Origin: Verrucomicrobiota bacterium
GTDB taxonomy: Bacteria; Verrucomicrobiota; Verrucomicrobiia; Opitutales; Opitutaceae
Assembly (NCBI GenBank): GCA_016222805.1
Contig: JACRQG010000040.1
Coordinates: 76,687 to 140,686, forward strand
Length of the DNA stretch: 64,000 nt
Direction of reading: 5' to 3'
This document shows, piece by piece, positions 17,722 to 25,321 of this stretch. Under the pieces are notes generated by a model. The model was given only the letters and a program-made list of their open reading frames with translations, searched no databases and was not told the DNA's origin. A program made the translations under genes and the position numbers. The stretch's first letter is position 1. Every line of letters starts with the position of its first letter.

Positions 17722-19113
17722 TCAGCGAGGGGCGGATGGAGGTAGAGGTTTGCGTACGGTCATCTCCTGAGCGCCGACGGCGGCGCGCCAGCGGCGAAGC
17801 TTCCCGCGCAGCTCGTTGGCGCGGGCGGTCTGCGCCGTGGCCAGGTCGTTCTGCTCGCCGGGATCCGCTGCGAGATCAAACAGGCTCACGACGGGGCCGC
17901 GCCCGAGCAGCGCCCCTTCGTGCCACTCGATCAGCTTGAGGCTGCCGGCGCGGATCACGCTCGCGGGCCGCATGTCGCCGAGGTGGTGGTAATGCGGATA
18001 GTGGAAGTAGATGGCCTCGCGAGCGAGCGGTGCACCCGTGCGCAGGTGGGAGACGAGGCTCACTCCATCCGATGGCAGGTCGTTCGTGGGTGCGCCCGCC
18101 GCCTCGCAGAGGGTGAAAAAGAGGTCAGTGGTCACCACTGGTTCCTTGCTGACGGCGCCCGACCGCGTCACGCCGGGCCAGTGAATCGCCAGCGGCACGC
18201 GAATGCCACCTTCCCATAGCGTCGCCTTGCCGCCGCGAAAGGGAGCCTGCGAGGCGTCGGCGACGACGGCGCCGTTGTCGGAGTGGAAGACCACGAGCGT
18301 GCGGTCGGCCAGGCCCTCGGACTCGAGGGCGTCGAGCAGCCGTCCGATCTGCCGATCCATGCGCTCGATCATCGCCGCCATCACGGCGTGATTCTCGGGC
18401 TGGCCCGCGCCGGACTTGCGGCGGTATTTCTCCACCAAGGCGTCGTCTTCCCCGTAGGGCCGGTGCACGACATTGTGGGCGACGTAGCAGAAGAACGGGC
18501 GGGCGCGGTGGGTGCGAATGAACTTCAGGGCGTGATCCGTGATTTCCACCGCGTTGTGGGCGTCCGGCTTTTTCGCCGTGATATCCTCGTCCTCGGGCTT
18601 GCGGGTGTGGAACACGGTGTCGAAGCCCTGCGATTCAGGATCCATCGGCCGGTGCGGCCGGTATTCATAGTCGGCGGCGAGGTGCCACTTGCCGAAAAGG
18701 CCGGTGGCGTAGCCGCGCTGGCGCAGGCGTTCCGGCAGGGTGTGTTCGGCCAGCGGGAGACCCTGCTGCATTTTGGGGGTGACGAGCGGCTTGTCCTCCC
18801 AGAGCCGGCCCGGAATGTAGTCGGTGAGGTGCAGACGCGCCGGGTACTTGCCGGTCATTAGCGCGGCGCGGGTGGGCGAACAGATGGCGGCGGCCGAATA
18901 CGCGTCGGTGAAGCGCACGCCGCGGCGCGCCAGCCGGTCAATGTTCGGCGTCTCGTAGTAGGTGGAGCCGTGGTAGCCGACCTCGTTCCAGCCCATGTCG
19001 TCGGCGAGGATGAAGACGATATTGGGTGGGGCCGGAACCGCCGCGGCGAGGCCGACGACGGGGAGCCCGAGTGACAGCGTGCGGAGAAACTGCAGGAGAG
19101 GGCGGAAGTTCAT
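17722..19113 (-). CDS. Secreted type I sulfatase
   Basis: A 463-residue arylsulfatase-family enzyme with a signal peptide (LRTLSLGLPVVGLAAAVPAPP). The metal-binding ADDMGWNEVG (Asp38, Asp39) and the formylglycine motif CSPTR (Cys78, converted to formylglycine for catalysis) followed by ALMTGKYP identify it. Further ligands lie in FHSDNGA, and GGIRVPLAIHWPG matches the family. It hydrolyses sulfate esters, probably on a polysaccharide outside the cytoplasm. It starts only 3 bases after the stop of the SUMF1-sialidase fusion gene. Cys-type sulfatases need a formylglycine-generating enzyme, yet the SUMF1 domain next door lacks the catalytic cysteines, so the maturase is probably encoded elsewhere. 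Confidence 0.93.
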   Translation of the reverse strand: MNFRPLLQFLRTLSLGLPVVGLAAAVPAPPNIVFILADDMGWNEVGYHGSTYYETPNIDRLARRGVRFTDAYSAAAICSPTRAALMTGKYPARLHLTDYIPGRLWEDKPLVTPKMQQGLPLAEHTLPERLRQRGYATGLFGKWHLAADYEYRPHRPMDPESQGFDTVFHTRKPEDEDITAKKPDAHNAVEITDHALKFIRTHRARPFFCYVAHNVVHRPYGEDDALVEKYRRKSGAGQPENHAVMAAMIERMDRQIGRLLDALESEGLADRTLVVFHSDNGAVVADASQAPFRGGKATLWEGGIRVPLAIHWPGVTRSGAVSKEPVVTTDLFFTLCEAAGAPTNDLPSDGVSLVSHLRTGAPLAREAIYFHYPHYHHLGDMRPASVIRAGSLKLIEWHEGALLGRGPVVSLFDLAADPGEQNDLATAQTARANELRGKLRRWRAAVGAQEMTVRKPLPPSAPR

Positions 19114-19116
19114 CGT

Positions 19117-21654
19117 TCAAAACTCCTCCGGATCACCGGTGATCGACCGCACGCGCCCACGGGCGAACTCGGCTCGCAGAACCTCGCGACCGTCCGGGGC
19201 CAGCAGCACGGCCGGGCCTTCGGCGTGCAGGTCCCGCCAGGTCGACCGCGTGCGCATGGTCCCCTCCGGCCAGTACGTGGTGAAGGTCGTCGTCGCGGTC
19301 GCGGACCCGCCGTGTTCGCGCACCCAGACGAGGTGGCCATCCTGATCGCGCATCGTCTCCCGACCCACCAGGACCCCCAGCGCGTAGTCGGCCTCCCGTT
19401 GCACGCGGCCGTCGGGAAGATACCACGAACAGCGGCCATGGAGGAGGAAGCGGCCGTCATCCGCGATCCCTCCCGCATAGTGCAGGCGGATCCGCCCGGC
19501 GGCGTCACGTTCGGTCCATTCGCGCTGGTCGCGTAGGCGGGCGGCCGGGTTGCGGCGGAGCGTCGCATCGTCCGCGCCGGCAATCGCCTCGTCGCCGTGC
19601 AGGATCCAGGCTTCGTTCAACTCGAAGTGCAGACACGGCTCGGTCATGGTGGCGATGAGATGGATGACGCCGTTGGGCGCCTGCCGGGCGACGGCGTAGC
19701 CGAGGGTGCCGCCGCCCAGCTGCTGGGCGCGCGCCGGAGTCTCATGCGGCTGCGTGCCGGGAAGGATGCGGATGTGCCAGGTTTCACCCTCGTCATCCGA
19801 GAGGGCGGCAACCGCGCCACGGGTGGTGAAACCGGCGGGCTGCGATCCTTTTTCGTTCTGCACGTCGCCGGCGAAAAACAGCCGGCCGCTGGCGAGCCGG
19901 ATCAGCGCCGGCCGCTGGTTGCTGCCGAGCCAGCAGAACGGGGTCTTGGAGATGGTCCACGTGCGCCCGCCGTCACTCGAGATCGAGCGCGGCATGAATA
20001 GGTCGATCTGCGAGCTCTTGCCACCCATCCCGAGAAGGCGGCCGTCGCGCAACTCGACAAAGGCGGTGTGCCGGCCGCCGCTGCGCCCGGCGGGATCGCG
20101 CCAGGTGGCGCCATTGTCGTCGCTCTGCCAGAGCACCGACTCCGGACCGACGGCGTCGCTGGCGATGTGGATTCGGCCCGTCCGATCACGAAACCCATTG
20201 GTGATCGGCTGGGCCGAGTAGCCGCCGACGGCGGTGGTGAAGAGCGGGAAGTTGACCGCGCTCCAGGTCGCGCCGTGATCACGTGAGGTGAGCCACTGGA
20301 ACGGGAAGCCGGAGTCGAGCTTGTTGGCGCCCCAGGTGAACCACAGGGTGCCGGCATCGTTCCAGAACATCGGCGCGTGATCGTCGATGTCCGGCAGGTC
20401 GAGGAAGAGGTCCGGCGGATCCCAGGCGTCGGCGCCGAAGCGCAGCCGGGTGGTGATCAACGCGACATCCGGGTCGGTTTCGGAGACAGCGGTGAAGGAG
20501 ACGAAGAGGACGTCGCCGTTGGGCGCAACCTCGAGGCCGGGGCTGTGCTGGTGGCGGAGAAAGGCGCGGTGCAGACCGAGGGTGCGGAAGGCGGAGAGTT
20601 GTTCCGATGGGGTGTTCTCGGGGGGAGTCGGCAGGAGGTAGCGCTTGCGGTACCACGGTCGAGCCGGGGTGGGGCCGATGCTGGCCGCCGGGCCGCCCTG
20701 CGCGACGCCGAGGTTCGAAAAGGGCGTGTGTGCCGGCGTCGGCTTCGACGCAGGCAGCGGTGCGCAGACCACCCGGAAGCCGATCGGGTGCTGACCCTGG
20801 TGATTGGGAGTGCTGCGCACAAAGTTCCGGTAGAGCATCTCGCTCTTGAGGTTGGCGGGTGCGGTGTTGGCGCCGGCCGGCGGCGATCCGGCTGGGGCGG
20901 CATCGCGGCTGTTGGCGGGCGAGATCATCGCGGCCATCGCCTCGACCGACCGGGGCGGGAAGTTCGGCGGGGCGCCGGCGCGGTTGGCGGCGCGCGCGTA
21001 GAACGGCGTGAGCTTGTCGAGGCCACCGCCGCGGACGACGCGCGCGAAGCCGCCGGCGGGTCCGACCGGGTCGATTTGTTTCCCCGGCAAGTACTCACCG
21101 TGCCAGTCGTGGCACCACTCGGCCACGCCGGTGTGCAGGTTCTTCACTCCCCAACGATTGGCGGTGCCGGGGGGAGGAGGCTTGTCGCTGCCGTTGGAAA
21201 ACCACGAGTCGGTGCCGGCGCGGCAGACATACTCCCATTCGGCTTCGGTTGGGAGGCGGTAGATTCGGCCCTCCTTCGCACTCAGCCAGGCGCAGAAGGC
21301 GACTGCTTCGTCCCAGCTCACGCCCGAAGCGTGGGGGGCAAACTCCTCCGCCCCCCGGAAGTCGGCTCGGAACGCGCGAAACTGCTCGGACGTGACCTCC
21401 TCCTCGCCGATGAGGAATGGCTGCGTGAGCACGACTTCATGCACGGGATGCTCGTCCCAATCGCCGCGCCGCAGGTAGGCGGCCTGTCCGAACACGGACC
21501 CGGGCGTGGGCTTCGTCTCCCCCATGCGAAAGGTGCCCGGGGCGATGGGCACCAGCCGCATGCCGAGGCTGTTGGTGAACGCGGCGGGCAATTCGGCTGC
21601 GCCCAAGACGGTCGCCGAAAGGACGGCAGCCAGCAGGGAGGGGAAAATCTTCAT
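19117..21654 (-). CDS. SUMF1 domain - sialidase-like propeller - MORN-like fusion protein, secreted
   Basis: An 845-residue exported chimera. After the signal peptide (KIFPSLLAAVLSATVLGAA), residues about 25-310 are a SUMF1 (formylglycine-generating-enzyme-like) domain: NSLGMRLVPIAPGTFRMG, WDEAVAFCAWLS, YRLPTEAEWEYVCRAGT, AEWCHDW, RVVRGGG, IGFRVVCA. The usual RGGS..C....C active-site cysteines are absent (RGGGLDKLTPFYAR). Residues about 345-700 are a sialidase-type propeller with Asp-box repeats SRDHGATW, SDDNGATW, SSDGGRTW, SDDEGETW. The last 130 residues carry MORN/YwqK-like repeats (YLPDGRVQREADY, YWPEGTMRTR). ATGA overlap links it to pdxA upstream, and the sulfatase follows after 3 bases. 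It probably binds or trims the same sulfated glycan; whether it is catalytic is open. Confidence 0.85.
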   Translation of the reverse strand: MKIFPSLLAAVLSATVLGAAELPAAFTNSLGMRLVPIAPGTFRMGETKPTPGSVFGQAAYLRRGDWDEHPVHEVVLTQPFLIGEEEVTSEQFRAFRADFRGAEEFAPHASGVSWDEAVAFCAWLSAKEGRIYRLPTEAEWEYVCRAGTDSWFSNGSDKPPPPGTANRWGVKNLHTGVAEWCHDWHGEYLPGKQIDPVGPAGGFARVVRGGGLDKLTPFYARAANRAGAPPNFPPRSVEAMAAMISPANSRDAAPAGSPPAGANTAPANLKSEMLYRNFVRSTPNHQGQHPIGFRVVCAPLPASKPTPAHTPFSNLGVAQGGPAASIGPTPARPWYRKRYLLPTPPENTPSEQLSAFRTLGLHRAFLRHQHSPGLEVAPNGDVLFVSFTAVSETDPDVALITTRLRFGADAWDPPDLFLDLPDIDDHAPMFWNDAGTLWFTWGANKLDSGFPFQWLTSRDHGATWSAVNFPLFTTAVGGYSAQPITNGFRDRTGRIHIASDAVGPESVLWQSDDNGATWRDPAGRSGGRHTAFVELRDGRLLGMGGKSSQIDLFMPRSISSDGGRTWTISKTPFCWLGSNQRPALIRLASGRLFFAGDVQNEKGSQPAGFTTRGAVAALSDDEGETWHIRILPGTQPHETPARAQQLGGGTLGYAVARQAPNGVIHLIATMTEPCLHFELNEAWILHGDEAIAGADDATLRRNPAARLRDQREWTERDAAGRIRLHYAGGIADDGRFLLHGRCSWYLPDGRVQREADYALGVLVGRETMRDQDGHLVWVREHGGSATATTTFTTYWPEGTMRTRSTWRDLHAEGPAVLLAPDGREVLRAEFARGRVRSITGDPEEF

Positions 21655-22667
21655 GCGGGGGCGTTCGGCCGATTTCGGACCATGGTGGCGGCGAGTTGGA
21701 TCGCGGCGAGCAGGCTGCGCGGATCGCCCCGGCCGGTGCCGGCATGGACGAAGTCCGTGCCGTGTTCGACGGAGGTCCGGATGATGGGGAGGCCGAGGGT
21801 GACGTTCACGCCGAGCCAGATGCCGAGCATTTTCGCGGCGACGTGCCCCTGGTCGTGATACATGGCAACCGCGCCATCGAACTCGCCGCGGTGGGTGCGG
21901 AAAAAAACGGTGTCGCCCGCGAACGGGCCGCGGGCGTCGATTCCGAGGCGCTGGGCCTCGGCGATCGCCGGAGCGATGTACTTTTGTTCCTCGTCGCCAA
22001 ACAGGCCGTTCTCGCCCGCGTGGGGGTTGAGGCCGGCGACGGCGAGTCGCGGAGCCGCGATGCCAAGCGCCCGCACGGCTTCATGGGTGAGCTGCAACAC
22101 CCGGACAATGCGCTCGGGGCGCACGCGCTCGATGGCGACGCGGAGCGGGACATGGGTCGACACATGGGAGACCCGCAGGCCCTCGGCCACGAGCATCATG
22201 GTGGCACCGGGCGCACCACAGAGCGCGGCGAGGAGCCCGGTGTGGCCGTCGAAGTGGTGGCCGGCGAGATTCAGCGCTTCCTTGTTGATGGCCGAAGTAA
22301 CGATGGCACCGACGTGCCCGGCGAGGGCGAGCTCGGTCGCCCGCTTGATGTAATCGTAGGCCGCTCCGCCGGCCCGCGGACTCACCTGGCCGGGCGCAAT
22401 TCCGGCGGGATCAAGGTTCGCGAGGTCGAGCACGTCGATGGTGCCGGGGGCAAACTCGGCTTCGCCCGGCTCCCGCACGGCGCGCACCTTCACGGGAGCG
22501 CGGGTGTAGCGCAAGGCGCGTTCCAGGAACGCCGCGTCGCCCACCACGAGCGGACGGCAGGTCGCAGCGACGGACGGATCGGCCAGCGCCATCGTGATCA
22601 GCTCGGGACCGGTGCCCGCGGCGTCGCCCATGGTGATCGCGAGGAGAGGACGGGCGGGGACGGACAT
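21651..22667 (-). CDS. PdxA-family NAD-dependent 4-phosphate-sugar-acid dehydrogenase
   Basis: A 338-residue cytoplasmic enzyme of the 4-hydroxythreonine-4-phosphate dehydrogenase family. It has the opening ITMGDAAGTGPE (nucleotide/phosphate site), FDGHTGLLA (metal His), NPHAGENGLFG and the signature MYHDQGHVAAKML. Vitamin B6 PdxA and the catabolic PdxA2 branch (oxidation of 4-phospho-D-threonate or -erythronate) share these motifs. Its place in a catabolic operon, overlapping the SUMF1-sialidase gene by 4 bp (ATGA), argues for a catabolic substrate. No DUF1537 kinase, the usual PdxA2 partner, is in the window. The family call is firm, the substrate is not. Confidence 0.85.
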   Translation of the reverse strand: MSVPARPLLAITMGDAAGTGPELITMALADPSVAATCRPLVVGDAAFLERALRYTRAPVKVRAVREPGEAEFAPGTIDVLDLANLDPAGIAPGQVSPRAGGAAYDYIKRATELALAGHVGAIVTSAINKEALNLAGHHFDGHTGLLAALCGAPGATMMLVAEGLRVSHVSTHVPLRVAIERVRPERIVRVLQLTHEAVRALGIAAPRLAVAGLNPHAGENGLFGDEEQKYIAPAIAEAQRLGIDARGPFAGDTVFFRTHRGEFDGAVAMYHDQGHVAAKMLGIWLGVNVTLGLPIIRTSVEHGTDFVHAGTGRGDPRSLLAAIQLAATMVRNRPNAPA

Positions 22668-22733
22668 GGCGGGGACAGACGGGTCGAGGGGCGAGAAGGA
22701 AGGCCGCGGAGAAGCGGAGCCAAATGAGCGGAG

Positions 22734-23909
22734 CTAGAAGGCGTCGCGGTAGATTTGTTCGGCGTCACCGAGGGTGACCTCCCGGGGGTTGTTCCGGAGC
22801 AGGCGCTGGACCGTCAACGCTCCGCGGGCGAGCCGGGGTATGGCCTCGGCGGGAATGCCCAGGGTGGAGAGCCGGCGCGGGATACCGCAGTCCGTACAAA
22901 GCTGATCGAGCAGTGCGAGTCCGCGGGCGGCGGCTTCGGCGTCGTCCCGGCCCTCGGGTGCGCCCAGCGCGCGGGCGATGGCGGCGTAGCGGCCGGGGGC
23001 CGCCGGGAGGTTGAAGCGGAGGACGGGCACGAGGAGCAGCGCGTTGGACACCCCGTGCGCCAGGTGAAACTCGCCGCCGAGCGGGTAGGCCAGGGCGTGG
23101 ACGGCGGCGGTGTTCACAGGGCCGAGGCAAAGTCCACCGTACATGCTCCCCCGGGCCACTGCCCCCCGTGCCGCCCGATCCCGGCCGTCGCGCACGGCTT
23201 GCCGCAGGTGACTGCTGATGAGGCGCACGCCCTCAAGGGCATAGAGGTCGACGGCCGGGTGGGCGTGGCGGTTGGCGAACGCCTCGATGCAGTGGACCAG
23301 CGCATCGATTCCGGTCGACGCGGTGACGGCAGGCGGCATCGACACCGTGAGCAGCGGATCGACATAGGCCGAGTCGGGCATCAGCCATCGACTGATAATG
23401 CCCTTCTTCAGAAGATCGGCGGAGTCGAGCAGGATGGAATTCGGTGACACTTCGCTGCCGGTGCCGGCTGTCGTCGGGAGGCAGGCGAGGAAGGTGGATC
23501 GTTTCCGGAGCAGGCCGATTCCGATCACACTGCGCACGTCGGGCGCCTCCGGGGGGTGCAGCGCTGCGACCAGTTTGGCGAGATCCAGCACGCTGCCGCC
23601 TCCGAATCCAATCACGGCGTCCGGAGCATACGCGCGGGCGGCCGCCAGCGCCTCGGCGAAATGGTCGAAGGTCGGCTCGGGATGTTCGGCCGCATAGACC
23701 TCAACCTCGCTGCCGGCGGCCCTGATCGCCTGCAGCAGGGGTTCCGCCGCGGCGCGTACGACTGGACTGGTGAGCACCAGCACCCGCCGCAGGCCGAGCT
23801 CGGCCACTTCCTCGGCGCACCGCACCGCGCAACCGTCGCCGAAGACGATGCGGCGGGGCTGCGTGAGTTGGATCTCGGGGTTCACGGGGCTGGCGGATGC
23901 GGGCGACAC
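22734..23909 (-). CDS. Iron-containing (group III) alcohol dehydrogenase
   Basis: A 391-residue enzyme of the Fe-ADH/lactaldehyde reductase/maleylacetate reductase superfamily. The NAD-binding GGGSVLDLAK is followed by metal ligands in STGIDALVHCIEAF (Asp, His), VHALAYPLGG (first His) and LAHGVSNALLL (last His). The second His normally seen in VHALAHPLG is Tyr here, a variation found in part of the family. It probably interconverts an aldehyde or keto acid and an alcohol during sugar breakdown. The start is GTG at 23907-23909; no ATG is available before an in-frame stop at 23931-23933. It is the first gene of the operon, 66 bp before pdxA, and faces the LacI gene. Confidence 0.85.
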   Translation of the reverse strand: MSPASASPVNPEIQLTQPRRIVFGDGCAVRCAEEVAELGLRRVLVLTSPVVRAAAEPLLQAIRAAGSEVEVYAAEHPEPTFDHFAEALAAARAYAPDAVIGFGGGSVLDLAKLVAALHPPEAPDVRSVIGIGLLRKRSTFLACLPTTAGTGSEVSPNSILLDSADLLKKGIISRWLMPDSAYVDPLLTVSMPPAVTASTGIDALVHCIEAFANRHAHPAVDLYALEGVRLISSHLRQAVRDGRDRAARGAVARGSMYGGLCLGPVNTAAVHALAYPLGGEFHLAHGVSNALLLVPVLRFNLPAAPGRYAAIARALGAPEGRDDAEAAARGLALLDQLCTDCGIPRRLSTLGIPAEAIPRLARGALTVQRLLRNNPREVTLGDAEQIYRDAF

Positions 23910-23926
23910 CAGGAAATGGGGATTTC

Positions 23927-23955
23927 TATTTCATTTGTGTTTCATGAAATTGACA
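23927..23955. promoter_or_regulatory. Candidate LacI operator and promoter in the divergent region
   Basis: This AT-rich island in the 127-bp space between the Fe-ADH and LacI genes holds TATTTCATTT (23927-23936) and the perfect palindrome TTTCATGAAA (23940-23949). A consensus -35 hexamer TTGACA (23950-23955) toward lacI directly abuts the palindrome; a weak CAATAC lies 17 bases on. Binding there would block the LacI promoter. The same two elements recur upstream of the TonB receptor at 33309. Confidence 0.45.
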
Positions 23956-24036
23956 CGTCAAGCCTTGGTGTCCAATACGGCGACCAGAACCCATGATGTG
24001 CATGAATCCAGGCCGCGCCGCGGGGGTGGGAAGCTG

Positions 24037-25125
24037 ATGCCAAAGTCGAAGCCAATCACCGTCGTGGATGTCGCCCGCGCGGCCGGTGTGGCCGTGGGGA
24101 CGGTGTCGCGCGTGTTGAACCACCATCCGAATGTGAACGAGGCGGCGCGGGCGCAGGTGCTGAAGGCCGCGCAGGACCTCGGTTACAAACGCATCCGCCA
24201 CCACCGTCGGGAAGGAGACACCGCGCCGGCCTCGGCGGCCCGGGGCAACATCGGAGTCCTCATCTTTGGCATGGAGGACACGCTGGTGCATCTGCCGGTG
24301 GTGAGCGCGGCGCTGCACGGCGTCGAGCGCGCCCTTTCGACGCGCGGCGAGAACCTGATGCTCGCCAACATCCCGCGCGGGGACCTCGTGCCGGCCTTTC
24401 TGCGCGATGGTGGTGTGGCGGGACTGATCCTGAAGGGTCCGAATCAGGGCATGCTGCCTTCGGCCGAGGCCAGTGGACTGATTCATGCGATCGAGCGGTA
24501 CCCGCACGTGTGGCTGATGGGGCGGCTGCGCAATGCGCGGGGCGATCACTGCAATTTCGATGCCTTTGCCGCCGGCCAGCTCGTGGCGACCTACCTGTAC
24601 GAACAGAATCACCGGCGCATCGCCTTCTTGAATCCCAAGCCAGGTCACACGCAGTTCGAGAAACTGCAGCGGGGATTCGTGGACGCCGCCGAACAGCTCG
24701 GCGCCGAGCCAGCGGTGCTCAGCGTGCCTCCGCCCGAGGAACTGGTGTGGCCCCTGCCCGCAATCACTCACGAGGACAAGGTCCGGCTCTTGGTGGAGCG
24801 GTGGCGGCGGCTGCCGGCCGCGACGCGGCCGACGGCGCTGTTCACACCGTCGGATCGCACGGCGGTCCAGCTCTATGGTGCCCTGCGGGAGCAGGGGGTG
24901 CGCGTTCCGCAGGACGTGAGCGTGATCTCCTGCAACAACGAGACCTCGCTCGTCAGCGGTTTGAATCCGCCGCTGACGACCGTCGATGTCCACGCGGAGA
25001 CGGTGGGACGGCGGGCCGTCGAGCAGCTCTTCTGGCGCATCGCGCATCCCGAGGAGCCCCTCACGCAGCAGGTGCTCGTGGAACCGCGCCTGGTTGTCCG
25101 CGATTCCGTCAAGCGGCTGCCGTGA
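24037..25125 (+). CDS. LacI-family transcriptional regulator
   Basis: A 362-residue repressor-type regulator. The N-terminal helix-turn-helix is complete (TVVDVARAAGVAVGTVSRVLN, then ARAQVLKAAQDLGY) and the periplasmic-binding-protein-like sensor domain follows (IGVLIFGME, GDHCNFDAFAAGQLVATYL, HRRIAFLN, PTALFTPSDRTAVQLYGAL, VPQDVSVISCNNE). I start it at the ATG at 24037 because this places the HTH at residue 5 as in the family. It sits between two minus-strand operons, divergent from one and convergent with the other, and probably responds to a sugar released by them. Autoregulation is suggested by the palindrome in its promoter. Confidence 0.92.
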   Translation: MPKSKPITVVDVARAAGVAVGTVSRVLNHHPNVNEAARAQVLKAAQDLGYKRIRHHRREGDTAPASAARGNIGVLIFGMEDTLVHLPVVSAALHGVERALSTRGENLMLANIPRGDLVPAFLRDGGVAGLILKGPNQGMLPSAEASGLIHAIERYPHVWLMGRLRNARGDHCNFDAFAAGQLVATYLYEQNHRRIAFLNPKPGHTQFEKLQRGFVDAAEQLGAEPAVLSVPPPEELVWPLPAITHEDKVRLLVERWRRLPAATRPTALFTPSDRTAVQLYGALREQGVRVPQDVSVISCNNETSLVSGLNPPLTTVDVHAETVGRRAVEQLFWRIAHPEEPLTQQVLVEPRLVVRDSVKRLP

Positions 25126-25180
25126 CGTTTCCACCCGGCTGGTTTCGCCGGAGCTGCGCTTGGCCGGATCCAGGCAATAG

Positions 25181-25206
25181 AACCACGAATGGACACGTAC
25201 GAATGG
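25181..25206. repeat. Copy of an ACCACGAA..ACACG-type extragenic repeat
   Basis: AACCACGAATGGACACGTAC followed by GAATGG lies in the 196-bp convergent gap after lacI. It resembles the elements at 35965-35986 and 36081-36107 (CACGAAA / TTTCGTGG). Similar ACCACGAA-type text recurs in non-coding DNA of Verrucomicrobiota in my experience; its role is unknown. Confidence 0.35.
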
Positions 25207-25233
25207 AGATGCTCCGTGAATGCGGAGGTCCTG

Positions 25234-25269
25234 CCGCCCGGCGAAAGGTGAACGCCGCGCGCCGGGCGG
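25234..25269. terminator. Ten-base-pair GC hairpin between convergent genes
   Basis: A perfect stem CCGCCCGGCG/CGCCGGGCGG with a 16-base loop lies between the lacI stop (25125) and the LamG-protein stop (25322). It would serve transcripts from both sides. There is no T-run, so it may be a Rho-independent terminator of atypical form or a mere mRNA 3' structure. Confidence 0.4.
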
Positions 25270-25321
25270 TGATTCGTGCCGATTCGGGTCCCCAAGTAGA
25301 TTGCCCCTGAATCTCTCCGGC

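Noticed and set aside
19117..20050. Possibility that the SUMF1-sialidase gene is a fusion artefact of two genes
   Set aside because: The frame is continuous and the linker (about residues 310-345) has no frameshift signature or internal start with a signal peptide.
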